From: Coenobita brevimanus
Lineage: Eukaryota > Arthropoda > Malacostraca > Decapoda > Coenobitidae
Direction: 5' to 3'
Assembly: GCA_032717465.1 (NCBI GenBank)
Contig: CM064671.1
Coordinates: 52,365,998-52,429,997, forward strand
Length of the DNA stretch: 64,000 nt
Of the stretch, positions 46,763 to 57,705 are shown piece after piece; within the stretch, counting starts at the first letter, position 1; the number at the start of each line of letters is the position of its first letter. The position numbers and the translations under genes were made by a program. Under the pieces are notes generated by a model, which made no database searches, was not told the DNA's origin, and saw only the letters and a program-made list of their open reading frames with translations.

Positions 46763-48040
46763 GGAGGGTGGAACTTGTGATGTTACTCTGGCACCCCTAC
46801 ATATTGTGAGTTAGCAAGACGCAGTTGACTTCATCAACTCAGGACCAACGAATGGTAAAGTTAGGAGGTTACAGAGGCAGGAGTTAACTTTAGTTGCCCA
46901 AGCCCTTGAAATTCCGAGTGACTCAGGTAATGCCTTCTCGTTGACTAAATTTGCCACCGTCTGTTTGGCATAGACCCATACGAAGTCCCTGGATCCACGC
47001 CAGACCTTGAATCAGTTTCTAGATCAGTTCATTCATCCTATGATAGTTTAGCTGAGGACACTGTCATCCACCAGAAAGAATTTATTGATGCACAGCAGGC
47101 TAAGCGCGATCATGAGTATAAGATGTTACAGCTTCAACTACAGCTTCAGAGGGAGATGAAGGAGGAGGAAAATAGGACACGCTAGCTTAAACTACAGCTT
47201 CAGAAGGAGAAGAAGGAGGAGGAAAATACTAAACTGCAGCAGATGAAGCTTGATTATGAAATGCATATGAATTGCCCAAGTGTCCCAACCAATTTCCTCC
47301 ATTCTTTTTCAGAATTTAGAGCCGTTGAACCCACTAAATTTGTTCCCCCATTCGATGAGTGCTTAGTCCTGGAGTTCTTTGACCGACTTGAGAAGATTGC
47401 TACAGATAACAAGTGGCCCAGAGACAGATGATCATCTTTAGTTCAGACAGTAATCAAAGGTAAAGTGTTGAAGGCCTATGACAGTCTTAGCCACCAAGAA
47501 TCACAGGATTACGAGGTACTAAAGAAAGCCACACTGTGCTCATACAAAATGAGACCTGAAGCATATGGGCAGATATTTAGGAATTGTAGGAAAGTCTCTC
47601 ATGACACTTTTGTAGATTTCAGTAGACAGATGACTGATGCTTTTAATCAATGGATGCGAAGTGAGGATGTCTCAGAATCTTATGTTAAGCTTAAGGAACT
47701 TGTTATCCTCGAGAACTTCCTTGATAAGACTAATACAGATTTAAGAACTTACCTTGCTGATAAGAAAGTTAAGAATGCTGCTGAAGCTGCAGCTTATGTA
47801 AACGACTGTTTATTGTTTAAGAATTTGAATAAGGGTAAGGAAGATCCTATGAGTGTTCCTCAAAAGTGTTACCCCTCTCAGCTCCCCAGACAACCATTTC
47901 AGAAGCCCAACTCCACAAATTACTCCACACCCAAACCTGATGTACCTCACATTTCCCCAAAAAACCTACATGCCGGCCATTTACTTTCTCATATTGCAAG
48001 AAGTCAGATCACACTGTAGATAGATGTTGGCAAACGTCAG
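46763..48040 (+). pseudogene. Gypsy copy 1 gag with coiled coil and zinc knuckle, broken
   Basis: It starts at MEGGTCDVTLAPLHIV (46763) and stops after 17 codons. Later frames show Gln/Lys/Glu-rich heptads (LQLQKEKKEEENTKLQQMKL, about 47187-47245), then a capsid-like helical region (47300-47860) with FDRLEKIATDNKWPRDR, LSHQESQDYEVLKKATLCSY, FVDFSRQMTDAFNQWMRSED and LVILENFLDKTNTDLRTYLA. That text resembles the SCAN-like capsid of some metazoan Gypsy elements. A zinc-knuckle relic YCKKSDHTVDRCW lies in another frame at about 47995-48035; its first Cys is now Ser. Gag builds the particle that packages the RNA. Confidence 0.75.
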
Positions 48041-48045
48041 GTGTT

Positions 48046-48419
48046 GTGAAGTCAGTGAGCTTTGTTTCTCATGGAGCTCCCGTGGTTACCCCATCAGTTG
48101 GTTCCCCAGTTGACAGTCAAGGAAATTCTGATGTTTTACCCCTTTCTAGGGTTGATGTTGTTACGGAAGGTGGGAAGAAGGAGGCCACAGTTGTGTCGGA
48201 GCCCACTGTTTCAGGAGGTGTGGTACAGGCGGTGATGAGCAGTGTTGCCCCTACTTATTCGTATGCCCACTACCTGTATTCTGGTTCGGTGAAGGTGAAT
48301 GGTGTGCAGCATCTGGTATGCATTCTTCATAACACTGGCTCTTCAATTTCTTTGTGGGTAAGGCCAAATATTGAAGTTCTTGATGTTGCAGGAGGAGAGT
48401 TTTATTTAGGTAAGGAAGA
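48046..48419 (+). pseudogene. Gypsy copy 1 aspartic protease, first part
   Basis: The frame holds HYLYSGSVKVNGVQHLVCIL then HNTGSSISLWVRPNIEVLDV. The retropepsin active site is normally D-T/S-G; here the Asp is Asn (NTGSS), so the enzyme would be dead. It is interrupted by LINE copy G at 48420 and resumes after 49587. Confidence 0.8.
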
Positions 48420-49587
48420 AGGAACCAAAGGCTGAGCCCGCATGAACGTTCCTTCCAAGAGAGAGAGAGAAAAAAATACAAAAGGGAGCCAAATTCAAGA
48501 TCCACTCATTTCGAGATGCCTGGACACACTGCGTTTGAAAGACTGGAGATCATAGGAAGTAGGAAATACAGACAGAGGGAGACGGTTTCAGAGATGACCT
48601 ATTTCATAAATGAAGGACTGGGAGTAACAATTAACTCTTACATTTGAGAGTTGGACAGAAAGGGATGAGAGTTTGTTGCTAGAAGGGTGCTATGCGCCCA
48701 TCGTAGAGGTGGAGGGATGCAAGCAGACAGTTCAGAGGAGCAGTGACCATTGATGCAGCGATAGAAAAGAGATAAAGTAGCAACAGTGCGGTGAAGAGAC
48801 AGATGTTGAAAGGAGCCATAAAGGGGAGGAGAGTTGATGAGATTAATAGCCTTTGACTCCACTCTATTGAGAAGAGCTGTATGTGGGGAGCCTCCCCACA
48901 CATGAGAGTCGTACTCTAAACAGGGGCAAACCGTGTATAAAGTCAACAACTGTGCAGGGGTAAAGAAGGCATGGAGTTGGCTTAGCACACCTAATCTCCT
49001 GGAAGCAGATTTTACAAGAAATGCAATATGATCTTTCCAAGATAAGTCCCGAGTGAATGAAACCCCAAGCATGTTCAACAATGATGCAGGATTGAGCTTG
49101 ATATTATTAAACATTAGTGGGTACTCCTTTGGAAGATTTTGGCAAGTTTATAAGTGTAAAAACTTAGTCTTTGATGCATTAAAAACAAGATTAATTTTAC
49201 CCCAGTCAGAGATACGAGCCAAGTCAGACATTGGGTGTGCCATAGCCTCATCCCTTGTTTGTTGAAGTAACTGCTGAGATGGACATTGCGGGAACTGAAT
49301 GGAAAGGTGAAGGGTGGAATCATCAGCGTACGAGTGGATAGGATTAGATGTACAGCTTAGGAGATCATTGATGAATATAAGGAAGAGAGTTGGTGATGGG
49401 ACACAGCCCTGAGGAACACCACTGTTGATAGATCTAGGAGAAGAACGATGGCCGTCTACAACAGCAGCTATAGAACGACCAGAAAGGAAGCTAGAGATGA
49501 CAGCACAGATAGAAGGATTGAACCCGTAAGAGGGCAGTTTGGAAATTAAAGATTTATTCCAGACTCAATCGAAAGCCTTTGAGATGT
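48420..49587 (-). pseudogene. Jockey-like LINE copy G, 5' truncated, in Gypsy copy 1
   Basis: On the minus strand it begins (right) at the RT 'ISKAFDRVW' region and reads VPQGSVLSPTL.., SWKDHIAFLVKSASRRLGVL, SQLHAFFTPAQLLTLYT, CLEYDSHVWGGSPHTALLNR, VESKAINLINSPPLYG, then a tail matching copies E and H (tttggttccttctt). The open frame 48638-49114 is intact. It splits the Gypsy protease. Confidence 0.88.
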
Positions 49588-49986
49588 TCTGATTAGGGGA
49601 GGAACAGGTGCAAAGACTGTGCTGCTAGTTTCTTGTATGGTTAAATATTAGTTGTTTGATGGATTAGCATGATTGGGTGTTGTAGATTATTTATCAGGGA
49701 GTGGTGTTGATTTAATACTTGGCAATGACCTAGTGAGAGGTGAGGAGATTACCACTCCAGTTTTGTCAGAGGTGCCAGTGCCCGAAGTTCCTCTGCAGGT
49801 TGATCCCAATGATGCAGAGGTATTCTCAGTCTGTGCAGTGAATAAGTCCATGTCACGTGCAGAGAGGAGTCGACAGGAGTAGGTTGCTTGTAGTATGCCC
49901 CACATTATCGTACCAGAGGCAACAGTTAGTCCTACATCCAAGGACACAAAACAATTGGACAATGAGATATCTTTGCAGTTACGTTT
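49588..49986 (+). pseudogene. Gypsy copy 1 protease, second part, and linker
   Basis: VVDYLSGSGVDLILGNDLVR (49678-49737) is the protease flap-to-end region ('DLILGNDL'). It is followed by a linker (EVPVPEVPLQVDPNDAEVFS, CAVNKSMSRAERSRQE) and further decayed text up to the integrase. Confidence 0.75.
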
Positions 49987-50645
49987 ATGGGTTCTTTGGA
50001 AGACATTCCACCTGTTCCATTGGAGGAGGTGAACAATGAGAAGTTAAAGGAGTTGCAGTCTGGAGACCAGGAGATTCAGAGGTTGAAGTTGTGTGCAGTT
50101 GATGATTTTGAGAAGGAGAAGGGTGGATGTTTTTATGTGAAATATGAGATTTTATGGAGACGCAGGAGACCTCCATATGTGAAAGTAGATGATGGGATGT
50201 GAGACTACCATCAGATCACAGTACCTAATGTGTGCAGGCAGAAGTTAATTCAACTGGCCCATTCTACTCCATTTGCAGGTCACATGGGTGTAAGGAAGAC
50301 CATGGAGAGGCTGCGTGTGGAATTCTACCGGCCCTGCATGGCAGCTGATGTGGCTAAGTTTGTCAAACTTTGTCATACCTGTCAAGTAATGGGTAGGCCA
50401 AATCAGTCTGTTCCTAAGGCCCCTCTTGTCCCCATTCCTGCCATTGATCCCCCTTTTTCCAGATTAATCATTGATGTGGTGGGACCCTTGCCCCCAACTT
50501 GTAGTGGTAACTCATATGTGCTCACTATCATTGACCCCTCCACGAGGTACCTCTACGTTCTATCAAATCTAAGGCAGTGGTTAGAGTTTTGCTAGATTTC
50601 TTTACAAAGATGGGTTTGCCCCGGGAGGTTCAGTCAGATAGAGGG
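49987..50645 (+). pseudogene. Gypsy copy 1 integrase, truncated after the second catalytic Asp
   Basis: The frame 49987-50202 (LEEVNNEKLKELQSGDQEIQ, ILWRRRRPPYVKVDDGM) leads into the zinc-binding domain LIQLAHSTPFAGHMGVRKTM with KLCHTCQVMGRPNQS (HH-CC; 50230-50415). The core follows: SRLIIDVVGPLPPTCSGNSY (Asp 1, about 50458-50517) and, after a frameshift, GLPREVQSDRGS (Asp 2, about 50615-50647). There it stops: the rest of the core with the catalytic Glu and the C-terminal domain are absent and the RT N terminus follows within 50 bp. Copy 2 has the same junction. Integrase lies upstream of RT, the reverse of the usual Ty3/Gypsy order. Confidence 0.85.
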
Positions 50646-51470
50646 TCTATTGAGGTGGACTGCCAGTAGCTGGGTGAAGAATGATGAGGCGGAGTCCACT
50701 CTCAACTCTGAGTTAGCATATCTGCCTCGGGACCAAGCATCTCAATTGGTTGCCCTCTTGTCAACTTACAGGGAAATGTTCAGCAGTACCCCTGGGAAGA
50801 CCGATTGGATTCAGCACGATGTGGCTGTGGGTGAGGCATTCCTGTGAAGTTGCCCCCTTACCAAGTCAGTCCTCAGCATGTTGGCGTGCTGCATCAGGAG
50901 CTGAATCATCTGTTGGACCTTGGGCTTATCTTCCTCTGTGTTAGTCCCTGGAGTTCCCCTGTGAGCCTAAACCAGATGGCACCGTAAGATTTTGCATAGA
51001 CTACAAATGGGTGAACGGGCTAACCAAGACAGATACATACCCATTTCCCCGGCTTGAGGACTGCATTGATTGCATCGGCTCATCTAGTTATATCACCAAG
51101 TTAGATCTCAAGAAAGGCTTCTGGCAAGTGCCTTTGACTGAACGGGCTAAGGAAGTCTCGTGTTTTGTGGCAGACGGACAAACATAGTAGTGTAATGTGA
51201 TACTGTATGATATGAAAAACACCCCAGCAACGTTCCAGCGATTAATGAACATGCTTGTCAGTGGTATGAAGCATTGTGTGGTGTACTTGGATGATGTAGT
51301 AGTATTTACCAATGACTGGGAAAGTCACTTAAGAGAACTAGGTGTTTTGCTATCAAGGCTTTCTGAGGCTCGCCTTGTAGTAAATTTAAAGCAGTGCGAC
51401 TTTGTTTGTGCACACTTTCAATACCTTGGTTATGTGGTTGGTCATGGTTGTGTACACCCCCTTCAAAGGG
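50646..51470 (+). pseudogene. Gypsy copy 1 reverse transcriptase, 3' truncated
   Basis: NDEAESTLNSELAYLPRDQA starts the RT N-terminal linker (50680 onward). Then DWIQHDVAVGEAFLVKLPPY-type text, WSSPVSLNQM, KADTYPFPRLEDCID-like (about 51020-51070), ITKLDLKKGFWQVPLTER (Asp 1, about 51094-51145), KNTPATFQRLMNMLVSGMKH and VVYLDDVVVFTNDWESHLRE (catalytic YLDD, about 51283-51342), QYLGYVVGHGCVHP. It ends at about 51470, where hAT sequence on the other strand begins. RNase H and the 3' LTR are missing. A codon-level loss near 51186 (catagtagtgtaatgtgat) breaks the frame. Confidence 0.87.
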
Positions 51471-52814
51471 GTCCTCACATCTAACAACTTCAATTTTCAT
51501 GAAGTCACAGAGTACTTCTTTCAGCAGTTTGGTAACCTCTCCCTTTAGAAGGTGAAGGACTGGGGCTTCACTCTGGAAGAAAGTGTTGAAAGCATTAAGC
51601 CTTTTCAGCTGAAAGCTCGTAAATTCCAGCTGAGCTTTCATGAATTTGTTGTTTAGTGCATGCAGGATGGTTATCACTGTATTTGAGGGATCTTTCTTTT
51701 CTTCTACTTGATCAGTACAATAGAGCTGAAGAGCAGCCCATTGCTCTAAAACTCTGTTTACCACATTTTCCATTGACAACCAACGTGTTTGTGAAAGACT
51801 AAGAATCTTATGAACTGGAATATTGCAAAAGACTTGAAACTCCTCCAAGTTGTGAATTCTATGGCTAGACCGGCTGAAGTGAGGATGCACATTCCTGAGC
51901 ATATCTTTTAGAGATGTTGACAGTTTCAAACAAGCATAGGAAGCACACAGATGAATCATGTGACAACTACATCTTATTGTAACGACATGGGGAAGATCTT
52001 TCTTCAGCAGAGAAACTACACTACTCTTATCTCCAAACATGACATTTGTAGTATCAGATGAATAACCAATAACGTTATTCATTGGGATGCCCTTCTCTAG
52101 CAGTGACTGTTTCATTGCATTGTAGAGTCCTTCTGCTGTACTGTTGTGAACAGGAATAAGGTCAAAGAACCGAGTGACAACCTCCATTTTTTCTGCATTA
52201 CAGTACACCACAACAATCCCAAGTTGTTTTTCAGTAGACACATCAGTCGTCTCATCAGGTATAATGCTAAATTTGGTTTCCCTCAGTTTAGTGACCAATT
52301 CTTCTGCAAAATACAGACCAAGTCCTTGCCATATTATATTGGTACACTTTGTGTCACTAAGTCTAATTTGTGTTAATGTAGCCTTTTCTGCTGTATTTGT
52401 TGGAGCTCTTGACTGAATCAGGCGTATCAACGGACCTGCCATAGTGAAAGTAGGTTATGTTCAGCTATGAAAGCAGCTACTTGTATTTCTGTGTTTTCCT
52501 TGTAAATATTTTGAAGGGACTGTTTCTCAAACACATCTTTAACTGAAGGACTTATTTGCTTAGTTTTCATGTGGTTTGTGTGTGTCTGAGTACGACTGTG
52601 CTTAATCAAAGATGATCGATGACTGTGAACAGCCTTGTTGCAGAATGAACACTTTGCATCCTTACTGTTCTTTGATGGTGCTACCAACCAGTCTTTGAAT
52701 TCCTATTGTAACAGCCACTCGAAGCGAAATTTCTGATCATAAGCTTGTTGTGCTTTCTTGGGTGCAGGTTGAGGTTCCTCATCACTAGATGAAGTTTCTT
52801 GGGCCGTTGCCATG
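51471..52814 (-). pseudogene. hAT-superfamily transposase-like protein (BED finger, DUF4371-type), C-terminally truncated
   Basis: On the minus strand, from ATG 52814: MATAQETSSSDEEPQPAPKK, a stop within ..FEWLLQ*EFKDW, then a zinc finger CSFCNKAVHSHRSSLIKHSR (C-x2-C with later His). A 1-nt shift near 52440 leads to IRLIQSRAPTNTAEKATLTQ, FSIIPDETTDVSTEKQLGIV (first catalytic Asp), NVIGYSSDTTNVMFGDKSSV (second Asp), IRCSCHMIHLCASYACLKLS, ILSLSQTRWLSMENVVNRVL. The C-terminal dimerisation region with the catalytic Glu is missing; at about 51471 the frame runs into antisense Gypsy. Such proteins can be transposases or domesticated relatives (ZBED/SCAND3-like); the breaks argue for a dead transposon. 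Confidence 0.82.
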
Positions 52815-53649
52815 GTTCTGAGATGCCTTAAGCTGGTTCAGATGATAGTTGCCGTCAATGCATCCCACTGATCTACAATATAAACGTTGTTCTTAATATA
52901 TACTCAAATGTCCAATTCTCAAAATTTAGGAGAAAGTATACAGCTATGGTCATATGAGTGCATGGCCTTTGAGAGAGAAAAGAAAGGGCCTTTATATTCT
53001 AAAGAAGGAAATTATATAAAAAACGGGTTTCATTTTGCTATAGTTGACCAAATATAGTTCATAAAAGAAAATGGGGAATGATGTCCATTTTCTTTAAAAG
53101 AATGGGATATCTACACGGTAGACCTATATAATATTCCAATAATTCCAGTTTTGTATGCACCATACCACGCAAATAACCCACCAACAGAAATAAATGTAAT
53201 TTTTGGTCGTTTCAGCTCATTCTACATCAGATACATTATATTAATACCAAATATGTCTAAACCTTCGAAGAGAGACTGCCAACATAAACTAATGATACGG
53301 CCGTTGCCTTCCCTCCCTCTGTTTTTGCCCTCTCTTGCTGTCTAACCCCCCTCCCCCCCACACCCACACTCATATTATACTATCTGAGTATTCAGTTTGT
53401 CACTCGCCTACCTGAAGAGGGCCTAAACCTGATAGAAATTGATGTACAGTTGTACCGTTCTCCTACAATACTTGCACCTTTCTTTTTATTAATGTGGGTT
53501 TTACTTATCGTCATGACATTCTGTTCCCGTTACACTTAACATACAAGCTTTACTCACTTGAAGACATGACTGGTACAGAGCTACATTTGAAAACAACTCA
53601 CAAAAACACACAAATTCATGCACTTACTCTATGTGTGTGACGAAGAGCA
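52815..53649. other. No gene recognised
   Basis: It may include the 5' end of the hAT element. A ccctcccccccca-type stretch lies at about 53346-53360. No ORF with a known domain. Confidence 0.4.
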
Positions 53650-54972
53650 GGGCCCGGAATCACAAACGGTCGCACGCTCTTGGCGCCTCCCTTATCGGTC
53701 GCGCCGCTCCCTTTCGGCGTTACACCGGCATGCACAAACTGTGTCGGCCGCCATTTTTTGTCGTAGCGTCTCCCTTTCGCTAAGGGTCCTCCAGACCACC
53801 CTTACAGGATCGTGATTCGGAAATAGAGCACATTGTATCGATTACATGACCCCCGACCAAAACAACTGAGATGTGCGACATGAAGGGAATGTACACGTAC
53901 CTATGTACGTACCGCACTTACATACGCACCTGTGTACATACGTCTGGATCTACGTACATACACATCCACGTACATAATTACGTACGCATGCATTTGTGTT
54001 TATGTATGTTCGTGCCTACCTATGCACCTGTATACGTACCTACGTACACGCCCATGCACGTATTTACATACGCACCTATGCACGTACTAACGCATTCATG
54101 TAACCTATGTATGTACTTACGTACGCCCGTATGTACGTGCTTGCGGAAGTACATACATACTTACGCCCTTGCGTAAGTATTCACGTACGTAAGTACGTAC
54201 GCATGTACTTACGTAATTACGTACGCATGTGTTTATGTATGAACGTATGTACATGCCTACGAATGCACCCATGTACGTACTTACGTACGTACGTACATGT
54301 ATACGTACTTATGTACACCCCTATGCACTTATTTACGTACGCACCAAAGTACGTACTAACGCATTCATGTACGTACGCACGTATGTACGTGCTTACGGAA
54401 ATACGTACGTACTTGCGTAAGTATTCACGTACGTAAGTACGTACATACGTAAGTATTCACGTACATACTTCCCTAAGTATTCACGTACGTACTTACGTTA
54501 GTATTCACGTACGTACGTAGGTGCGTGCTTACATAAGTTGACGTACGTACGTATGTACTTATGTAAGTATTCACGTACGTACGTGATACTTATATTCATA
54601 TGTACGTAAATATCTTAGTCCGCCTTGGAATACATTTGTCCTTAAGTACGTACGTAATCACTTGCGTAAATGCATATGTACGTATTTGTGTACAGTATGT
54701 ACTGTACTTGTTTTGTGGGAAGAGGGAAGGAGAGAAGAAGGAGGGAGGAGAATGGGGGAGGGTGTGGTCTGTTTGAATTCAGTCACGTGATATATCGGTG
54801 CCTGCTGATTGGTCGAGTAAATTTTCCCCAGAAAAATCTCTGCTCGCTTCGGAAGAGACTTGGAAGGGAGCCAAATACAGCGTTTGTGAATCGCCCTTGA
54901 GAGGTGATCTTTGACTCCCGTACGACGTCGTGCGGCGCTGCCGCCCAGCAGCCGTTTGTGAATCCCGGGGCC
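53650..54972. mobile_element. TIR element (Harbinger-like ends) swollen by TACG repeats
   Basis: The left end gggcccggaatcacaaacgg and the inverted right end ggccccgggattcacaaacg match over about 20 bp; a second inverted cgtttgtgaatcgccc lies at 54881-54896. GGGCCCGG-type ends suggest PIF/Harbinger, but no 3-bp target duplication is clear. No transposase is present; the core is the tandem array at 53885-54672. Confidence 0.65.
53885..54672. repeat. TACG/GTAC/TACA tetranucleotide array, about 790 bp
   Basis: A degenerate but dense array of tacgtacgta, cgtacgtaag, ttacgtacgc and related 4-mer units. Each unit is self-complementary or nearly so, so both strands read alike and all frames give Tyr/Val/Arg/Thr-rich pseudo-ORFs. 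Many blocks of 50-100 bp recur, such as gcattcatgtacgtac. Confidence 0.9.
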
Positions 54973-55610
54973 GAAAAGTCCAACATGGCTGATCCATATA
55001 AACAAAGCGGGGCACCGAGCTGGACTGTCATTGGTTGAGAAGTTTAAATGACTGACTCCATCGGCCAGTGAAAACTCCTGATGCAAAATATAGCTCACAA
55101 AACAGCTGACTACTAAGCGGCAATATTGAGAGAGGTAATCATGTCCCTCCTGTATGTGAACGCTGCACAACACTTCAGTGAACAATAATACATAATTTTA
55201 GGCATAATTCACTAGACTCACTAAGCACGACCAGAATTCCCCAGAATATCCCCAGAAAGCTCAATTCCCCAGATTTATCCCTAGATGCACTAAAAAGTTC
55301 CAATCTGGGGACAAAATCCCCAGAAGTGGGAGCGCTGATTGGCAAATACTCTCTTTTAGCTCCACCCACGCTATGAGCTACACCCATAGTTCAAGGACAA
55401 GAGGGATTTTCTGCGTATTTTGTGAGAAAAACATGTGGTATCAGTCCAGTGACTGCTAAGTGAACCCAGCTGGGGAGGAGGGTTACCCTTTACAGGCAGC
55501 AAAACTGATAAGAGAAAAGATTTAATGTTCTTAACAGGTAGCTTCTCACTCGTTTCATTATCATCTTACCTTCTATTTCACCCATTCGTTACTGGGGTAA
55601 CTACGCCAGT

Positions 55611-55612
<2 letters not shown>
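54973..55612. other. No gene recognised; CCCCAGA-rich inverted stretch
   Basis: At 55233-55325 the motif tccccaga(a/t) occurs repeatedly, followed by inverted copies (aatctggggac) that can pair with ttccccagattt. It could be the end of another MITE. Confidence 0.4.

Positions 55613-55705
<93 letters not shown>
55613..55705. repeat. (TA)n microsatellite at the outer end of the Gypsy copy 2 LTR
   Basis: About 45 TA units with one TAA interruption; the LTR homology ends at its right border. Confidence 0.95.
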
Positions 55706-55708
<3 letters not shown>

Positions 55709-56543
55709 GAGTAGGCAACAAAAGATAACAAAATCTGACTGCGTAAAAACTGAGAAAAACAAAGTGAAAAGGGAACGCAACAAATAGTTAAGTGATGAAA
55801 AACAATATAAAAAACTAACTCCAATCGCAACACAGGTCCAAAAGTAAATAAAATTAGCTGACGTAATCAATGGCAAAAGAAACAAAATGAAAAATACCTA
55901 ATATAGTACAAGCAATTAATATTTACAATGTTTACAGAGAGACACAATCCACCTGATAATACCCTGAATAATTACACTAAACTCTGGGAAAATCTTGTCA
56001 GACAAAAGAAATAAAATCATATCAAATGAGATAATTATATTGCAGTTGACTGCCACAAATAATAATAATATTAACAATACTTGCGATTGGATGCAGTTAC
56101 GAAGTGAGAAGATGTTCAGAAATATATACTACACACAAATTACTGCTTCTACTCCCTTTCTGATCTCCAGTCCAAATACTCTCTCTCCTGATGCCAATCC
56201 CACAAAAACTCTCCATTCAAAATTCTCTGCCTTATATACCCTGCAGCTGCGTGTAAGCATCAAGACGCAGCTGGAGGCCAGATGAGAAATATACAGAAGA
56301 GAGCTAGGCAAATTAATATCTCCCCCATACTCCAAACGATATAAATATCGCTGGTGAATGCAAATCTTTATGTCGCCAGTTTAAACTCCACCAAAAATCA
56401 CTGATATTTAAAGCAATTTTAGTCACACCTGCATCGAGAGAACAAACAGAATTAACTAAGACTTTATAAATGTGTATGCACTAAACAGGCAACAACATGG
56501 TAGCGAGTGCATATGCGTAGATGCTGGCATACACAGCATCCAC

Positions 56544-56575
<32 letters not shown>

Positions 56576-56650
56576 GCCCAGCAACACGCACGCATTATAC
56601 ATACATTCACAATATACACAGAATATATATATATTCTTACACACGTAACA
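55706..56650 (-). mobile_element. 3' LTR of Gypsy copy 2
   Basis: On the minus strand it starts TGTTACGTGTG at 56650 and runs to 55706. It is homologous to LTR 44709-46687: ..gatgctgtgt(at)gccagcatcta.., ..ccagctgcgtcttga.., ..gggtatataaggc.. and ..tttttctcagtttttac... It lacks the last dozen bases and the 996-bp insert, so it shows the empty site. A (CA)n tract lies at 56543-56571. Confidence 0.85.
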
Positions 56651-56660
56651 TTGCCACACC

Positions 56661-56696
56661 TAAGAAAGAATTTTCCCTAAGGAAAATTCGTTCTTA
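56661..56696. promoter_or_regulatory. Hairpin next to the Gypsy copy 2 3' LTR
   Basis: taagaaagaattttcc (56661-56676) and ggaaaattcgttctta (56681-56696) pair at 15 of 16 positions around a 4-nt loop. It sits 10 bp outside the LTR, where the polypurine tract that primes plus-strand DNA is expected. Role unknown. Confidence 0.6.
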
Positions 56697-56841
56697 AGAA
56701 CATGACAGACAATCAGCAGTGATATTGTCAACACCCATAATATGTCTAACATCCAAATGAAACTGCTGAAGGAAAAAACTCCAACGTCTCAATCGCTGAT
56801 TCTTCAGTAGGTCCAAATGCATGGATATACACAGATAAGTG

Positions 56842-57705
56842 CTACAGGGCGAGGATCAGGGCAAATGGTTCCTTTTCGATAACAGAATAATTACGTTGAG
56901 GAACAGAAAACTTCTTATTGAAATAACAAACAAGATGCTCTATGCCATGATCATCGTCCCGCATCAACACAGCTCCTGCACCCACATTACTGGCATCTAC
57001 AGCAAGTTCAAATATCTTATTAAAGTTTGGTGCAGCCATAACTGGATACTCTCATAAGACCTCCTTGGCTGCATCAAAACTATTCTGACACACATCAGTG
57101 AAAGGGGCCACGATTGTTGCAAAGTTCTTTAAAAAACGATGATAGTAACCAATAATGCCGAGGAATCTCCGCAGCTCGCGCCTGTTTTGTGGTGCCTGAA
57201 AATTCTTTATTGCCTCCACCTTAGAGTCAGGGGGTGTACACAACCATGACCAACCACATAACCAAGGTATTGAAAGTGTGCACAAACAAAGTCGCACTGC
57301 TTTAAATTTACTACAAGGCGAGCCTCAGAAAGCCTTGATAGCAAAACACCTAGTTCTCTTAAGTGACTTTCCCAGTCATTGGTAAATACTACTACATCAT
57401 CCAAGTACACCACACAATGCTTCATACCACTGACAAGCATGTTCATTAATCGCTGGAACGTTGCTGGGGTGTTTTTCATACCATACGGTATCACATTACA
57501 CTACTATGTTTGTCCGTCTGCCACAAAACACGAGACTTCCTTAGCCCGTTTGGTCAAAGGCACTTGCCAGAAGCCTTTCTTGAGATCTAACTTGGTGATA
57601 TTACTAGATGAACCGATGCAATCAATGCAGTCCTCAAGCCGGGGCAATGGGTATATATCTGTCTTGGTTAGCCCGTTCACCCATTTGTAGAGTATGCAAA
57701 ATCTT
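56842..57705 (-). pseudogene. Gypsy copy 2 reverse transcriptase and RNase H
   Basis: Minus strand: KNTPATFQRLMNMLVSGMKH, VVYLDDVVVFTNDWESHLRE (YLDD), QYLGYVVGHGCVHPL, then after a 1-nt shift PDSKVEAIKNFQAPQNRREL and RRFLGIIGYYHRFLKNFATI (thumb). After another shift, NKIFELAVDASNVGAGAVLM begins the RNase H-like domain with its first Asp, then YFNKKFSVPQRNYSVIEKEP. The rest of RNase H is cut short, about 190 bp before the LTR. Near-identity with copy 1 is visible across the shared RT part. Confidence 0.87.

Noticed and set aside
54107..54436. ORFs with YVRTYVRMYL-type repeats in several frames
   Set aside because: All frames and both strands of the TACG array give such text; it is low-complexity sequence, not a gene.
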